DNA of 64,000 bases from Planctomyces sp. SH-PL62. Its GTDB lineage: Bacteria > Planctomycetota > Planctomycetia > Isosphaerales > Isosphaeraceae. The notes beneath the pieces are model-generated. The model did no database searches. It was not told the DNA's origin and saw only the letters and a program-made list of their open reading frames with translations. The first letter of the stretch is position 1; each line of letters opens with the position of its first letter. The translations under genes and the position numbers were made by a program. Shown piece by piece: positions 1 to 8,589 of the stretch. Location: the NCBI RefSeq assembly GCF_001610895.1, contig NZ_CP011273.1:5828001-5892000 (forward strand), read 5' to 3'.

Positions 1-1
1 C

Positions 2-79
2 GACAGCAAGGAACTCCGCGAGATGGAAGCCGAACTCGCCGGCTCCGCCGAGCAGGTCTTCGAGGGTTCCGCCCGCTGA
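2..79 (+). CDS. C-terminal end of an unidentified protein (partial)
   Basis: An open frame enters from the left edge and stops at TGA 77-79. The visible 25 residues (DSKELREMEAEL... ending in GSAR) are charged and helical in character. They are too short to assign a family. The reading frame is inferred from the absence of stops and from the terminator-like hairpin that follows about 40 bases downstream. Confidence 0.45.
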   Translation, partial: DSKELREMEAELAGSAEQVFEGSAR

Positions 80-119
80 CCGGCTCGCTCGCTGAATGCT
101 GAACGACGCGACGACCTTC

Positions 120-153
120 GGGCCTCCCCGCTCCACCGCGAGCCGGGAGGCCC
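120..153 (+). terminator. terminator-like hairpin after the first partial gene
   Basis: The 14-base arm GGGCCTCCCCGCTC (120-133) pairs with GAGCCGGGAGGCCC (140-153) with one mismatch around a 6-base loop. No T-run follows, so termination would depend on the stem alone. It separates the left-edge gene from the ExbB operon. Bases 154-363 hold no gene that I can support. Confidence 0.5.
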
Positions 154-363
154 GCTTCATGCGCCCCGCGAGGCCGTCGCGGGACGATCGCGGGCCGAAG
201 GCCGCGGCGAAGACGCTGAGATGAGATGGGGAGGGCCTGTGCGTCGGGGGGGTCGCACGGCCCTCGCTCGCCGCCCCGCGCCGGTTGCGTTTGTCGCATC
301 GGGGACGATCGAGTAAGTTGGGAGGGGGGCGGATTGCTGACGTCGAAGGCGGGAGGTCCGGCG

Positions 364-1302
364 GTGACGGAATCACGGCGTGGCCGGGTGTGGGCGATCG
401 CGTCCTTCCTCGGAATCTGGCTCCTGGCGATCTCATGGTCCCTCTCCCCGTCGACCGCGACGGCCCAGGAGTCGGAACCGGCGGCCGTCGCGACGGCCTC
501 GACGGGGGGCGAACAGCTCGCCGGCGACGACGGCGGCGAATCGTTCCTGCGCTGGATGATCCGCGCGTCGGGCCTGATCGGCGTGCTGATCGCGGTGATG
601 TCGTTCTACCTCGTCGCCCTGATCGTCTGGATGTCGATCCACTACCGGACCTCGGCCGCCGCGCCCCGGTTCCTGGTGCGCGAGACCCGCGAACTGCTGG
701 ACCAGCGGCGCTACGGCGACGCCTACAACCGGCTGGCGGCCGACCGCTCGCTGTTCGCCCGGGTCCTCGCGGCCGGGGTGCAGAAGCTCCCCGCCGGCAT
801 CCTCCCCGCGCGCCGGGCCATGGACATGGCGAATGAGGACGCCACGATGGAGATGGAGCACCGGACGACCTACCTGGCGACCGTCGGCACGCTCGGGCCG
901 ATGATCGGCCTGGTGGGGACGGTCTACGGCATGATCAAGGCGTTCCGCGTCATCGCCACCAAGGGGACCGCCCCGCAGGCCAGCCTTCTCGCCGAGGGGA
1001 TCTCGACGGCCCTGTTCGCGACCCTCGAAGGGATCGCGATCTCGATCCCGGCCATCTACTTCTACGCCTTCTTCCGCAATCGCATCGCCCGGATGTCGCT
1101 CGAGGCCGAGAAGGCCGCCGAGCCGCTCCTGGAACTGTTCGCGCCGGGGGTCAAGCCCGAGACCTCGGCGACGCCCAATCCGGCGCCCGCCACCCCGGCC
1201 GGGCCGGGCTCGCATCCCCATCCGTTCGCGCTCAACGCGGCGTTGGCGGCGTCAGGCGGGGTCGCGCCGCGATCGGCGCTGCCGCCGGCCCATCCCGAGT
1301 GA
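364..1302 (+). CDS. MotA/TolQ/ExbB family proton channel protein with a signal peptide
   Basis: This is an inner-membrane proton-channel subunit of the ExbB/TolQ/MotA superfamily, which uses proton flow to power a partner across the envelope. GTG at 364 is chosen because GGGAGGT lies just upstream. The frame stays open to an ATG at 226, but that extension looks non-coding. The N-terminus reads as a Sec signal peptide (basic start, hydrophobic core, ATA-Q cleavage site). It is followed by a transmembrane segment (IGVLIAVMSFYLVALIVW), a cytoplasmic stretch, and the conserved block GTLGPMIGLVGTVYGMIKAF with the last helix FATLEGIAISIPAIYFYAFF. The tail is Pro/Ala-rich. Two ExbD-type genes follow directly, which supports an energy-transducing complex. 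Confidence 0.9.
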   Translation: MTESRRGRVWAIASFLGIWLLAISWSLSPSTATAQESEPAAVATASTGGEQLAGDDGGESFLRWMIRASGLIGVLIAVMSFYLVALIVWMSIHYRTSAAAPRFLVRETRELLDQRRYGDAYNRLAADRSLFARVLAAGVQKLPAGILPARRAMDMANEDATMEMEHRTTYLATVGTLGPMIGLVGTVYGMIKAFRVIATKGTAPQASLLAEGISTALFATLEGIAISIPAIYFYAFFRNRIARMSLEAEKAAEPLLELFAPGVKPETSATPNPAPATPAGPGSHPHPFALNAALAASGGVAPRSALPPAHPE

Positions 1303-1327
1303 TCGCCCCCGGTCGAGGCCGCCCGAC

Positions 1328-1861
1328 ATGTCGCGCTCGTCCACGTCGCACACGCTGAACCCGAACCTGACGCCGCTGCTGGACCTGGTCCTCCAGCTGA
1401 TCACGTTCTTCATGATGCTGGTCCACTTCGGCAACCAGATCGAGGGTGAGACCCGCGCGGTGCGGCTGCCGCTGGCGCCCGCCGCCCTCCCCGGCGCCGA
1501 CCTGGCGCTGGACCGGCTCGCCGCCGCGATCGACGCCCGGGGGAACCTCCTGGCGGACGGCCGGGTCTACGAGGGCGAGGACGCCTCGGCCTGGTGGAAG
1601 CGACAGGCCGAAGCCCGCCGCGCCGGGCTCGAACTGATCCAGACGGCCCCGGCCGCCGAACCGACCCGCCCCGAAACCCCGACGCTTCGCCTGCAATTCC
1701 CGGCCCCGACTCCCGATCCCGGCGGTGAGCTTCCCACGGTCGTGGTCCTCCGGGCCGACCGCGAGGCGTCGTTCGGCGCGGTGCGGAAGACGCTCGCCGA
1801 GGCGCAGTCGCTGGGCTTCGCCAATTTCAGCCTCGTGGTCCTGAACCGGGAGGAGCCGTGA
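1328..1861 (+). CDS. ExbD/TolR family protein (first copy)
   Basis: ExbD/TolR proteins have one N-terminal transmembrane helix carrying a proton-coupling Asp and a periplasmic domain. Here residues about 10-35 (NLTPLLDLVLQLITFFMMLV) match the family signature, with the Asp in PLLDL. The rest is a 140-residue periplasmic region that appears to carry an inserted linker (residues about 95-120, rich in Pro and Thr) before the usual end. Its last bases overlap the next gene in GTGA, which indicates translational coupling. Confidence 0.88.
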   Translation: MSRSSTSHTLNPNLTPLLDLVLQLITFFMMLVHFGNQIEGETRAVRLPLAPAALPGADLALDRLAAAIDARGNLLADGRVYEGEDASAWWKRQAEARRAGLELIQTAPAAEPTRPETPTLRLQFPAPTPDPGGELPTVVVLRADREASFGAVRKTLAEAQSLGFANFSLVVLNREEP

Positions 1862-2403
1862 GCGTCTCGCCGCAACTCGCGATCCCCCCGGCCGGCAACG
1901 ACGACCCCGAAGCCCGGGGGACTCGACGATACCGCCCCGGCCCCCCCGACGACGTGTACTTCCCGGTCGCGCCGATGCTCGACATGGCGTTCCAACTCCT
2001 GGCCTTCTTCATCCTGACGTTCCGGGCGCCGACCGCCGAGACCCACATCGAGCTTTACCTGCCCACGACCCCCGCGGCGCTCCCCACGGCCGCTCGCGGC
2101 CTGGCGAGGCCGACGTCGCGGACCGTCGACGTCGACCTGGAGAACGACGTTTTGATCCGCGCCGAGGCCGACGACCTCGGCGACCTGAAAGCCCTGCGGC
2201 TCGGCGAGGCCCCCGTCCCCGACCTGGCCCAGCTCGGCCAGCGGCTCCGCCGCTACGTCGAATTGCTCGGGAATCGACCGCTGCGCGTCCGACTGATCGC
2301 CGACGACCGCCTGCTCTACGAACCCGCCGCCCGGATCATCGCCGTCTGCTCGGCCTCGGGCGTCGCCGCGGTCCGACTGGCCCCGCCCGGGACCTCGCCG
2401 TGA
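1858..2403 (+). CDS. ExbD/TolR family protein (second copy)
   Basis: The GTG start overlaps the stop of the first ExbD gene by four bases. After about 30 residues of a Pro-rich cytoplasmic lead comes the signature helix VAPMLDMAFQLLAFFILTF with the expected Asp in MLDM. A periplasmic domain of about 110 residues follows. It differs clearly from the first ExbD, so this is a divergent pair that may form a heteromer rather than a recent duplication. The end overlaps the next gene's GTG by four bases. Confidence 0.88.
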   Translation: MSVSPQLAIPPAGNDDPEARGTRRYRPGPPDDVYFPVAPMLDMAFQLLAFFILTFRAPTAETHIELYLPTTPAALPTAARGLARPTSRTVDVDLENDVLIRAEADDLGDLKALRLGEAPVPDLAQLGQRLRRYVELLGNRPLRVRLIADDRLLYEPAARIIAVCSASGVAAVRLAPPGTSP

Positions 2404-3119
2404 GGCCGTTCGGGGGCCGGTCCCTCGCCGCCGCCGCCCTGATCCTCGCTCTCGCCGTCTTCGCGCCCGCCGCGACGGCCCGGCAGGACGACGCGCCGCT
2501 GGGCCTGACCGACCTGGCCGCCGAACACGAGGCGCTCTCGGGCAAGTTCGACGCCGCGACGCCTCCCCGCGCGGCCACCTTCCGCGCGCTCTGGGATCGC
2601 CCCGACGAGTTCCGAGGCGTTCGGGTCCGGGTCGCCGGCCGGGTCGTTCGAATCTTCCGTCAGGACGCCGTCGGCAGCTTCCCCGCTCTCGTCGAGGCCT
2701 GGATCGAGGAGCCTTCGGGCGACCTCCTCTGTCTCGTCTTCCCCGCGTCCGACCGCGAGGCGGGGGTGGCGAAGGGGGCCTTGGTGGCCTTCACCGGCGT
2801 CTACCTGCGGCGCGTCCGCTACCAGGCCGAGGGCGAACGGCTCGCCCCCTTGATCGTCGGCCCGGATGCGCCGAGCGTCGTGAAGCCGGCGGCGCGCGAC
2901 GAGTCGGAAGCCGCCCCTCGCCCGATTTCCGACTGGCCGGGGCCGTTCGCGACCGTAGGATTGTTCATCGGATTGGCGCTGATCGCCGGGCTCCTCGCCT
3001 GGCGTTCCCTGACCGCGTCGGTCGGGCCAAGGCGCCGCCGAGAAGGTCGAACCGGGCTCCCGCCCGGGCCCGCGCCCGAGTTCCTCGAACCGGAGGCCGA
3101 CGATGGCGATCGCCGATGA
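2400..3119 (+). CDS. Secreted or membrane-anchored protein of the ExbB/ExbD operon, function unknown
   Basis: This 239-residue protein starts at a GTG that overlaps the previous stop. It has an N-terminal signal peptide (hydrophobic SLAAAALILALAVFAPAATA, then RQDD). The middle (residues about 60-150) is beta-rich and begins around RVAGRVVRI; it resembles an OB-like fold, but no family is recognised. A transmembrane helix near residues 180-203 (PFATVGLFIGLALIAGLLAW) is followed by a basic cytoplasmic tail. It overlaps the VWA gene by 17 bases, so it is probably a structural partner of the channel, exposed in the periplasm. That role is inferred from position only. Confidence 0.7.
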   Translation: MRPFGGRSLAAAALILALAVFAPAATARQDDAPLGLTDLAAEHEALSGKFDAATPPRAATFRALWDRPDEFRGVRVRVAGRVVRIFRQDAVGSFPALVEAWIEEPSGDLLCLVFPASDREAGVAKGALVAFTGVYLRRVRYQAEGERLAPLIVGPDAPSVVKPAARDESEAAPRPISDWPGPFATVGLFIGLALIAGLLAWRSLTASVGPRRRREGRTGLPPGPAPEFLEPEADDGDRR

Positions 3120-4148
3120 GCACCGGCTGGGACGGACGCCGCTCACCGACCCCCGTTCGCTGGGGACGTCGGCGCTGTTCCACGTCCTGCTCGCGGCCCT
3201 GGCGTCGCTGTCGGTCCTGTCGGCGGTGATGTCGCCGGCCGACGACGAGGGGCGGAAGGCCCTGCGGGGCGTGCTGGAGCCGGTCGACAATCGAGCGAAG
3301 GGGGGAGAGGAGTCGGGCGCGGGGGGGGGCGGCGGGCCGGGGGAGATCGGCGGCCTGGGCGACCCGGACATGGCGGCCCGGCCGTCCGACTCGCCCGAGA
3401 TCAAGCCGGTGCGCGACCCCACGGCCGACGCCCTGCTCTCCGAGATCCTGCCCCGAAGCGTCGTGAATCCCGAGGAGTCGCCGATGCGCGACCTCCCCGA
3501 CCTGCCGACCTCCGGCGCGGGGCTGATCCCCGGATCGGGGTCGGGGGGGGCGGGGGTCGGGGCGGCGGGTCCGGCGGGGGCGTCGGCCGGGGGATCGGGC
3601 CGGGGACCGAGTTCTTCGGCAGTCGCGAACAGGGACGATCGTTCGCTTATGTGATCGACTGTTCCGGCAGCATGAGCACCCGCAACGCGCTGGACATCGC
3701 CAAGCGCGAGCTGCTGGCGAGCCTCGACCGCCTGCCGCCGGACGTCGACTTCTCGGTCACGTTCTACGACCTCAACGCCCGCAAGCTGACCGACGCCCAG
3801 GGGCGACGCGGGCTGATGCCGGCGACCGCCGCCAACAAGGCGAGGGTCCGCGCGCAGCTCGCCGCCGTCTCCCCCTTCGGCGGCACCGACCACCTCCTGG
3901 CCCTGCGCACGGCGCTGGTCGACAAGCCCGAGGTGGTCTTCTTCCTGACCGACGCCGCGTCGATGACCAACGACAATGTCACGACCGTGCTGTCGGAGAC
4001 GGGGCGGAGCCGAATCCAGGCCATCGAGTTCGGCATCGGCCGCGACCTCGGCGACAACACCCCGTTGCGGCGGCTGGCCTCCACGACCGGCGGCGCGTAC
4101 TTCTACGTCGACACCTCGAAGTTCCCCAAGTCGGCCGCGGGCTACTGA
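3103..4148 (+). CDS. Membrane-anchored von Willebrand factor A domain protein, broken by an apparent -1 frameshift
   Basis: One gene is read in two frames. The 5' part (3103-about 3545) gives a membrane anchor (TSALFHVLLAALASLSVLSAV) and a Gly/Pro-rich linker. From about 3545 the coding frame moves by -1 and reads GPGTEFFGSREQGRSFAYVI, then DCSGSMS, the MIDAS metal site of a VWA domain. The downstream frame alone could start at GTG 3651, but that would remove the first beta strand and the anchor. The break coincides with a run of eight G at 3543-3550. A missing G in the assembly is the simplest cause; programmed slippage is possible. The VWA domain is complete to SAAGY. It probably acts in the periplasm as the effector of the ExbB/ExbD motor. 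Confidence 0.8.
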
Positions 4149-4179
4149 GCCGAATCGAGCCCGTGGCGACGCCGGAGCC

Positions 4180-6645
4180 TCAACGCCGCCGCCCCCCCTG
4201 GGGCCGGAAACTCTTGCTGAGGGCCGTCTCCATCGCCTCGGGGATCTCCATCCCCTGGGCTTCCAGCTCGCGATAGACCTCGGCGGGGTCGGTGTAGGTC
4301 GACTGCCGGGCGCGCGGGGCGTCCCACAGGATGAATCGCTGGACGCTCTTGAAGTCCTGGTAGGCCAGGAGCAGGCTGTTGTCCGTGTAGGGCCAGGCGG
4401 CGACGATCGGGCGGCTTCGCGACCCCGAGGTTCGAAGCGAGGGGGTGAGCAGTTCGAGCTGCTTGCTGGGCATCCCCTGCACGACCACCTGGCCGGCCGA
4501 GGCGCCCCGCATCGAGGGGACGACCGTCAGGCGATAAGGCCCCAGCGGGGTGTGGCGATGCCCCGCCGGGCGGGCCCCCGGGCCGCCGGTCGCCTGCTGC
4601 ATGGAAGCGGCGGCCTCTTTCCAGAGTTCGTGAAGCTCCCCCTGGAGGAACCGGATCGGATCGACGTCGACGAGCGCGACCTGGTCGCCCCCCACGACCT
4701 CCGCGTCGGCCTCGGCGGCGATGGCCCCGATCCGCGAGGCCTCGGCCCCCTGGGCGAACCTCGCGGCGCGGGAGTCCTGGTCCTCGGGCGCGGCCTCCTC
4801 GTCGGGCTCGACTCGCGCCAGGGCCCGTTCGAGCTGGACGGCCGAGCGGTCGATCTGTTCGACGACCCTCGGGGCGAGGTGGCGGGTGAGGATCCGGTGG
4901 AGCTTCTCGCCGGGGTCGGGGAGGTGGAGGACGCGGCTGGCGAGGAAGTGCCAGGCGTCGCTCAGGCGGCTTCGCCGCCCGCGCTGCCATCGGGCCATCT
5001 CGACGAGCGGATAGACCACCTCGGGCCACATCGCCGCGCCCGAAGGGTCGCGATAGGCCGCGCCGCCGGCGTAGCGGAGGACGGTTTCGCGCAGCTCGGG
5101 GTGCTCGCGCCAGGCGTCGGCCAGGCGGTTCCATCGCTCGACCAGGTCGTCGCCGACCTCGCGTTCCGGGGCGATCTTGCGAAGGTCGTCGGCCGAGCGC
5201 GGGATCAGGCCGACGTTGAGCACTCCCTTGTCGTCGGTCATGTGCTCGCGGGCGTAGGAGCTGGCTTCCTGGATCGCCTTGCGCATCTGTCGGAGCATCC
5301 GCCGGCGGTTGGGGCTGTCGCGCCAGCTCAAGAACTTGGCGAGCACCACCGGGTTGAGCGCCGGGCGGACCTCGACCTTCTGGTCGAGGAGCTGGGCGGC
5401 TTCCTGCACGGCCGCCTGGGAGTCCTGCGCGGTCAGGGCGTAGGTCAAGGCGAGGATGAGCCGCGCGCGGTCGGCGTTGAGGCGTTCGAGCTTGCGGCGG
5501 GCGTAGAACGGCCGGCGTCGCGAGCCGACCAGAAGGTAGGCGAGGTAGTAGCCCGAGAGATAGCGTTCCTCCGGGGTCAGCGAGGTCGGCTCGGCCAGGA
5601 TCGTCCGGAGCATCGTGCGGACGAGGGGGGACGCGGCGAGATCGGCCGCCTCGGCCGCCGCGACACGGGGGGCCGCGTCCTGTCGGCGTGCGGGCCGCTT
5701 CGCCCCGGCGTCCGCGGTCGCGTGCGGGTTCACCGCGCGGCCTTCGCCCAGCTCGGCCAGCGCGCCGAGGTCGACCACCGGCTCGACGGGCTCCTCCGGG
5801 GGGGCCGCGTCGTCGCCGCCCGGCTCAGCCTCGCCCAGCAGCTTCCTCGCCTCGACGCGGAGGATCTTCGCCACGGCCGCCCCGCCGGCGGGCCGGTCCT
5901 CGGGACGCTTGGCCATCAGGGCCAGGATCAGCTTCTCCAGTTCGGGCGAAGCGCCCCGCTCGCGCGCCATGAGCGGCGGCGGCGGGGTGTTGGCGTGCTG
6001 GGCCATCACGATCACCGGGGTCCCCGTGAACGGGACGGCGCCGGCGACCGACTCGTAGAGCATCACACCCAGCGAGTAGAGGTCGGTGCGATAGTTGAGC
6101 CGTTGCCCCTTGGCCTGCTCGGGGCTCATGTAGTTCGGCGTCCCCCGGACGATCCCGGCGGCCTCGTCGTTCTCGGCCAGGAGCGAGAGGCCGAAATCGG
6201 AGAGTTTGGGGACGTCGGTCGAGGTGAGCAGGACGTTGCCCGGCTTGACGTCGCGGTGGATGACCCCCTGGTGGTGGGCGTAGTCGAGCGCCTCGGCCAC
6301 TCCGGCGAGGATCATCAGCCGTTCGCCCAGCGTGATCTCGCGCCAGCGGCGGCTGTAGCTGGTGCCGTCGACCTTCTCCATGACCAGGTAGCTGGTCCCG
6401 CCGGCCTGGCCGAAGTCGTAGATCCGCACGACGTTGTCATGCAGCAGCCGGGCGGCGATCTGGGCCTCCAGGCGGAGCCTCTTGGAGACCTCCTCGCCGG
6501 CCTGCTGGTCCTTCAGGACCTTGATCGCCACCTCGCGCTGGAGCACCTCGTCGGTCGCGGAGTAGACGGCGCCCATGCCCCCCCGGCCCAGCTCCGTCAC
6601 GAGCCGGAATCGATCATTGAGCGTCGAGCCTGGGCCGATCACCAC
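4180..6645 (-). CDS. Serine/threonine protein kinase with a large uncharacterised C-terminal region
   Basis: The N-terminal 270 residues form a complete Hanks-type kinase: glycine loop ELGRGGMGAVY (18-28), catalytic Lys42 in AIKVLK, HRDVKPGNVLL with Asp132, DFG at 150-152 and the SPEQ activation-segment motif near 174. The other 550 residues carry no transmembrane helix and no recognisable PASTA, TPR or WD repeats. They contain a helical region (residues about 340-600) and a distinct last domain of about 140 residues. The protein is therefore likely cytoplasmic, with an unknown sensor or scaffold region. It is convergent with the VWA gene (31 bases apart) and divergent from the phosphatase gene. 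Confidence 0.92.
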   Translation of the reverse strand: MVIGPGSTLNDRFRLVTELGRGGMGAVYSATDEVLQREVAIKVLKDQQAGEEVSKRLRLEAQIAARLLHDNVVRIYDFGQAGGTSYLVMEKVDGTSYSRRWREITLGERLMILAGVAEALDYAHHQGVIHRDVKPGNVLLTSTDVPKLSDFGLSLLAENDEAAGIVRGTPNYMSPEQAKGQRLNYRTDLYSLGVMLYESVAGAVPFTGTPVIVMAQHANTPPPPLMARERGASPELEKLILALMAKRPEDRPAGGAAVAKILRVEARKLLGEAEPGGDDAAPPEEPVEPVVDLGALAELGEGRAVNPHATADAGAKRPARRQDAAPRVAAAEAADLAASPLVRTMLRTILAEPTSLTPEERYLSGYYLAYLLVGSRRRPFYARRKLERLNADRARLILALTYALTAQDSQAAVQEAAQLLDQKVEVRPALNPVVLAKFLSWRDSPNRRRMLRQMRKAIQEASSYAREHMTDDKGVLNVGLIPRSADDLRKIAPEREVGDDLVERWNRLADAWREHPELRETVLRYAGGAAYRDPSGAAMWPEVVYPLVEMARWQRGRRSRLSDAWHFLASRVLHLPDPGEKLHRILTRHLAPRVVEQIDRSAVQLERALARVEPDEEAAPEDQDSRAARFAQGAEASRIGAIAAEADAEVVGGDQVALVDVDPIRFLQGELHELWKEAAASMQQATGGPGARPAGHRHTPLGPYRLTVVPSMRGASAGQVVVQGMPSKQLELLTPSLRTSGSRSRPIVAAWPYTDNSLLLAYQDFKSVQRFILWDAPRARQSTYTDPAEVYRELEAQGMEIPEAMETALSKSFRPQGGRRR

Positions 6646-6911
6646 ACGTCCCCCGCCGTCGAAGGTCCGAACCGGGCTCCGTCGCCGCGTCTCGCGAGCC
6701 GAAGCGGCGCCCGATCCGGCGCGGCGTCGCGAAGCGAAGCGGGCCGCGGGCTACATCGTCATGATGCCCCCCCCCGCGCCGCTCGTCAATCACGCAAGGA
6801 CTTGCGGCGACTGGAAACGGCCCGGCCGGGCGGCTACAGTCGGACTCCAGACGGCCGGAGCGCCGGGGACGAACCCGGCCGGCCCCCCCTCCCCGACCGA
6901 GGAACCACGCG

Positions 6912-8354
6912 ATGACCGCGAGCCGCTTGACGATCCCCGCCCTGATCGCGATCGGATGGATACAGGCCCCCGCGCCCGTCCGGGGACAGTCCCCGGCGCC
7001 TCCTGCCGTCCAGAGCCCGGTCCAGGCCCCGGTCCAGGCCGACTCGCCCCGGACCACGCCGGTCGCCGAGGCCGACGCGCACCGGCCCTCGCCGATCCCC
7101 GACCGGATCATCCGCACGATCGCGGCCGACCCCGCGCGGTCGATCGCCGTCACCTGGCGGACCGACGCCAGCGTCGGCCAGGGGCTGGCGCAGATCGCCC
7201 CGGCCGACCACGGCCCGAGGTTCGTCGCGCGGGCCGCAACGGCCCAGGCCGACTCGCAGGAACTTCGGACGAACCTCAACGTGGCTCGGTTCCACTCGGT
7301 CGTCTTCCGCGACCTGGAGCCCTCGACGCGCTACGTCTACCGCGTCGGAGACGGCGTCGACTGGAGCGAGTGGTTCCAGGTGCGCACCGCCTCCGACAAG
7401 CCCGAGCCGTTCACGTTCCTCTACTTCGGCGACGCCCAGACCGAGGTCAAGTCGATGTGGTCTCGGGTGGTCCGCAAGGCGTACGCCGACGCCCCCGACG
7501 CCGCGTTCCTGGTCCACGCCGGCGACCTCGTCAACCGAGGGGCGAGCGACGCCCTCTGGGGCGAATGGTTCGCGGCCGGCGGTTGGCTCAACGCGATGGT
7601 CCCCAGCGTCCCCTCCCCCGGCAACCACGAGTACGAGCGAGCACGCCTCCCCGACGGCAAGGCCGACCCGAACGCGAAGTCCGTCTTCACCGCCCACTGG
7701 CGGGCCCAGTTCGCCCTCCCGGAGAACGGGCCGCCGGGACTTGAAGAGACCGCCTATTTCTTCGACCACCAGGGCGTGCGCGTGGTCTCGCTCAACTCCA
7801 GCGAGCGTCACGCGGAACAGGCCGAGTGGCTCGACCGCGTGCTGGCCGAGAATCCCCAGACCTGGACCATCGTCACGTTCCACCACCCGATCTACTCGCC
7901 GGCCAAAAACCGCGACAACCCCGAGCTGCGCGGCCTCTGGCAGCCGATCTTCGACCGTTACAAGGTCGACCTCGTCCTGCAAGGCCACGACCATACCTAC
8001 GCCCGGACCGGGCTCAAGGCGTTCGAGAACGTCCCCTCCGGCGGCACCGCCCGCGACGATCCCGGCGCGACCGCCGGCACGGTCTACGTCGTCTCGGTCG
8101 CCGGGCCGAAGATGTACGTCCTGGACCCGGAATCGTGGATGCAACGCTCCGGCGAGGACGTGCAGCTCTATCAGGTCATCTCCATCGACGGCGGCGTCCT
8201 CCGCTACGACGCCCGCACGGCGACCGGCGATCCTTACGACGGCTTCGAGTTGCACAAGCAGCCCGAAGGCCGCCCCAACCGCCTGGTCGAGCGCATCCCC
8301 GAGACCCCCGAGATCCGCCGCCCCGCCCCCCAGGCCGCCGCGACGGGCAAGTGA
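6912..8354 (+). CDS. Secreted purple-acid-phosphatase-like metallophosphoesterase
   Basis: This 480-residue protein has a short signal peptide (MTASRLTIPALIAIGWIQAPAP). A fibronectin-III-like N-terminal domain typical of purple acid phosphatases follows (residues about 60-160, IAVTWRTD... TRYVYRVGDG). The catalytic metallophosphoesterase domain carries all five metal-ligand blocks: GDAQ (Asp174), GDLV (Asp205), GNHE (Asn238-His239), VTFHHPIYS, and GHDHTYAR. It should hydrolyse phosphomonoesters or related substrates in the periplasm or outside the cell, with a dinuclear metal centre. The substrate cannot be read from the sequence. No operon partner is evident. Confidence 0.9.
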   Translation: MTASRLTIPALIAIGWIQAPAPVRGQSPAPPAVQSPVQAPVQADSPRTTPVAEADAHRPSPIPDRIIRTIAADPARSIAVTWRTDASVGQGLAQIAPADHGPRFVARAATAQADSQELRTNLNVARFHSVVFRDLEPSTRYVYRVGDGVDWSEWFQVRTASDKPEPFTFLYFGDAQTEVKSMWSRVVRKAYADAPDAAFLVHAGDLVNRGASDALWGEWFAAGGWLNAMVPSVPSPGNHEYERARLPDGKADPNAKSVFTAHWRAQFALPENGPPGLEETAYFFDHQGVRVVSLNSSERHAEQAEWLDRVLAENPQTWTIVTFHHPIYSPAKNRDNPELRGLWQPIFDRYKVDLVLQGHDHTYARTGLKAFENVPSGGTARDDPGATAGTVYVVSVAGPKMYVLDPESWMQRSGEDVQLYQVISIDGGVLRYDARTATGDPYDGFELHKQPEGRPNRLVERIPETPEIRRPAPQAAATGK

Positions 8355-8355
8355 G

Positions 8356-8589
8356 TCACTCGGCCTCGGCCTCGTCGTCCTCATCCTCGTCGCCGACCTC
8401 GTGAGTCCAGTTCACGAGGTCGATCTCCTCGGGCGGGATGTGGACGACTTGATTGTTCCGCCAGCTCACCAGCGGCAGGCCGAGCCTCTTGTGGAGGGTC
8501 GCCGCCTCCCGCGCCGCCTGGCCGATGGCCGCTTCGATCAGGGTGACCTCCCTGAAAGCCTTTCCGATGTCGACCTTTCGTTCCTTCAT
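8356..8589 (-). CDS. Small acidic-tailed protein coupled to the zeta-type kinase
   Basis: This 77-residue protein starts at ATG 8589, which overlaps the stop of the zeta-type gene in ATGA, so the two are translationally coupled. The middle resembles small proteins often paired with zeta-toxin-like kinases: a helical AAREAATLHKRLGLPLVSW segment and the ending VVHIPPEEI. The last 15 residues are almost all Asp and Glu. It could be an antitoxin or an accessory partner. A further in-frame ATG exists at 8625 but lies inside the upstream gene. Confidence 0.7.
   Translation of the reverse strand: MKERKVDIGKAFREVTLIEAAIGQAAREAATLHKRLGLPLVSWRNNQVVHIPPEEIDLVNWTHEVGDEDEDDEAEAE

Noticed and set aside
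3651-4148. Separate VWA gene starting at GTG 3651
   Set aside because: That start would cut the first VWA strand and the membrane anchor. The -1 frame change in the G-run explains the two frames as one gene.
3976-6915. Plus-strand open frame of 979 residues
   Set aside because: It lies antisense over the serine/threonine kinase, whose motifs are complete. It is a codon-bias shadow.
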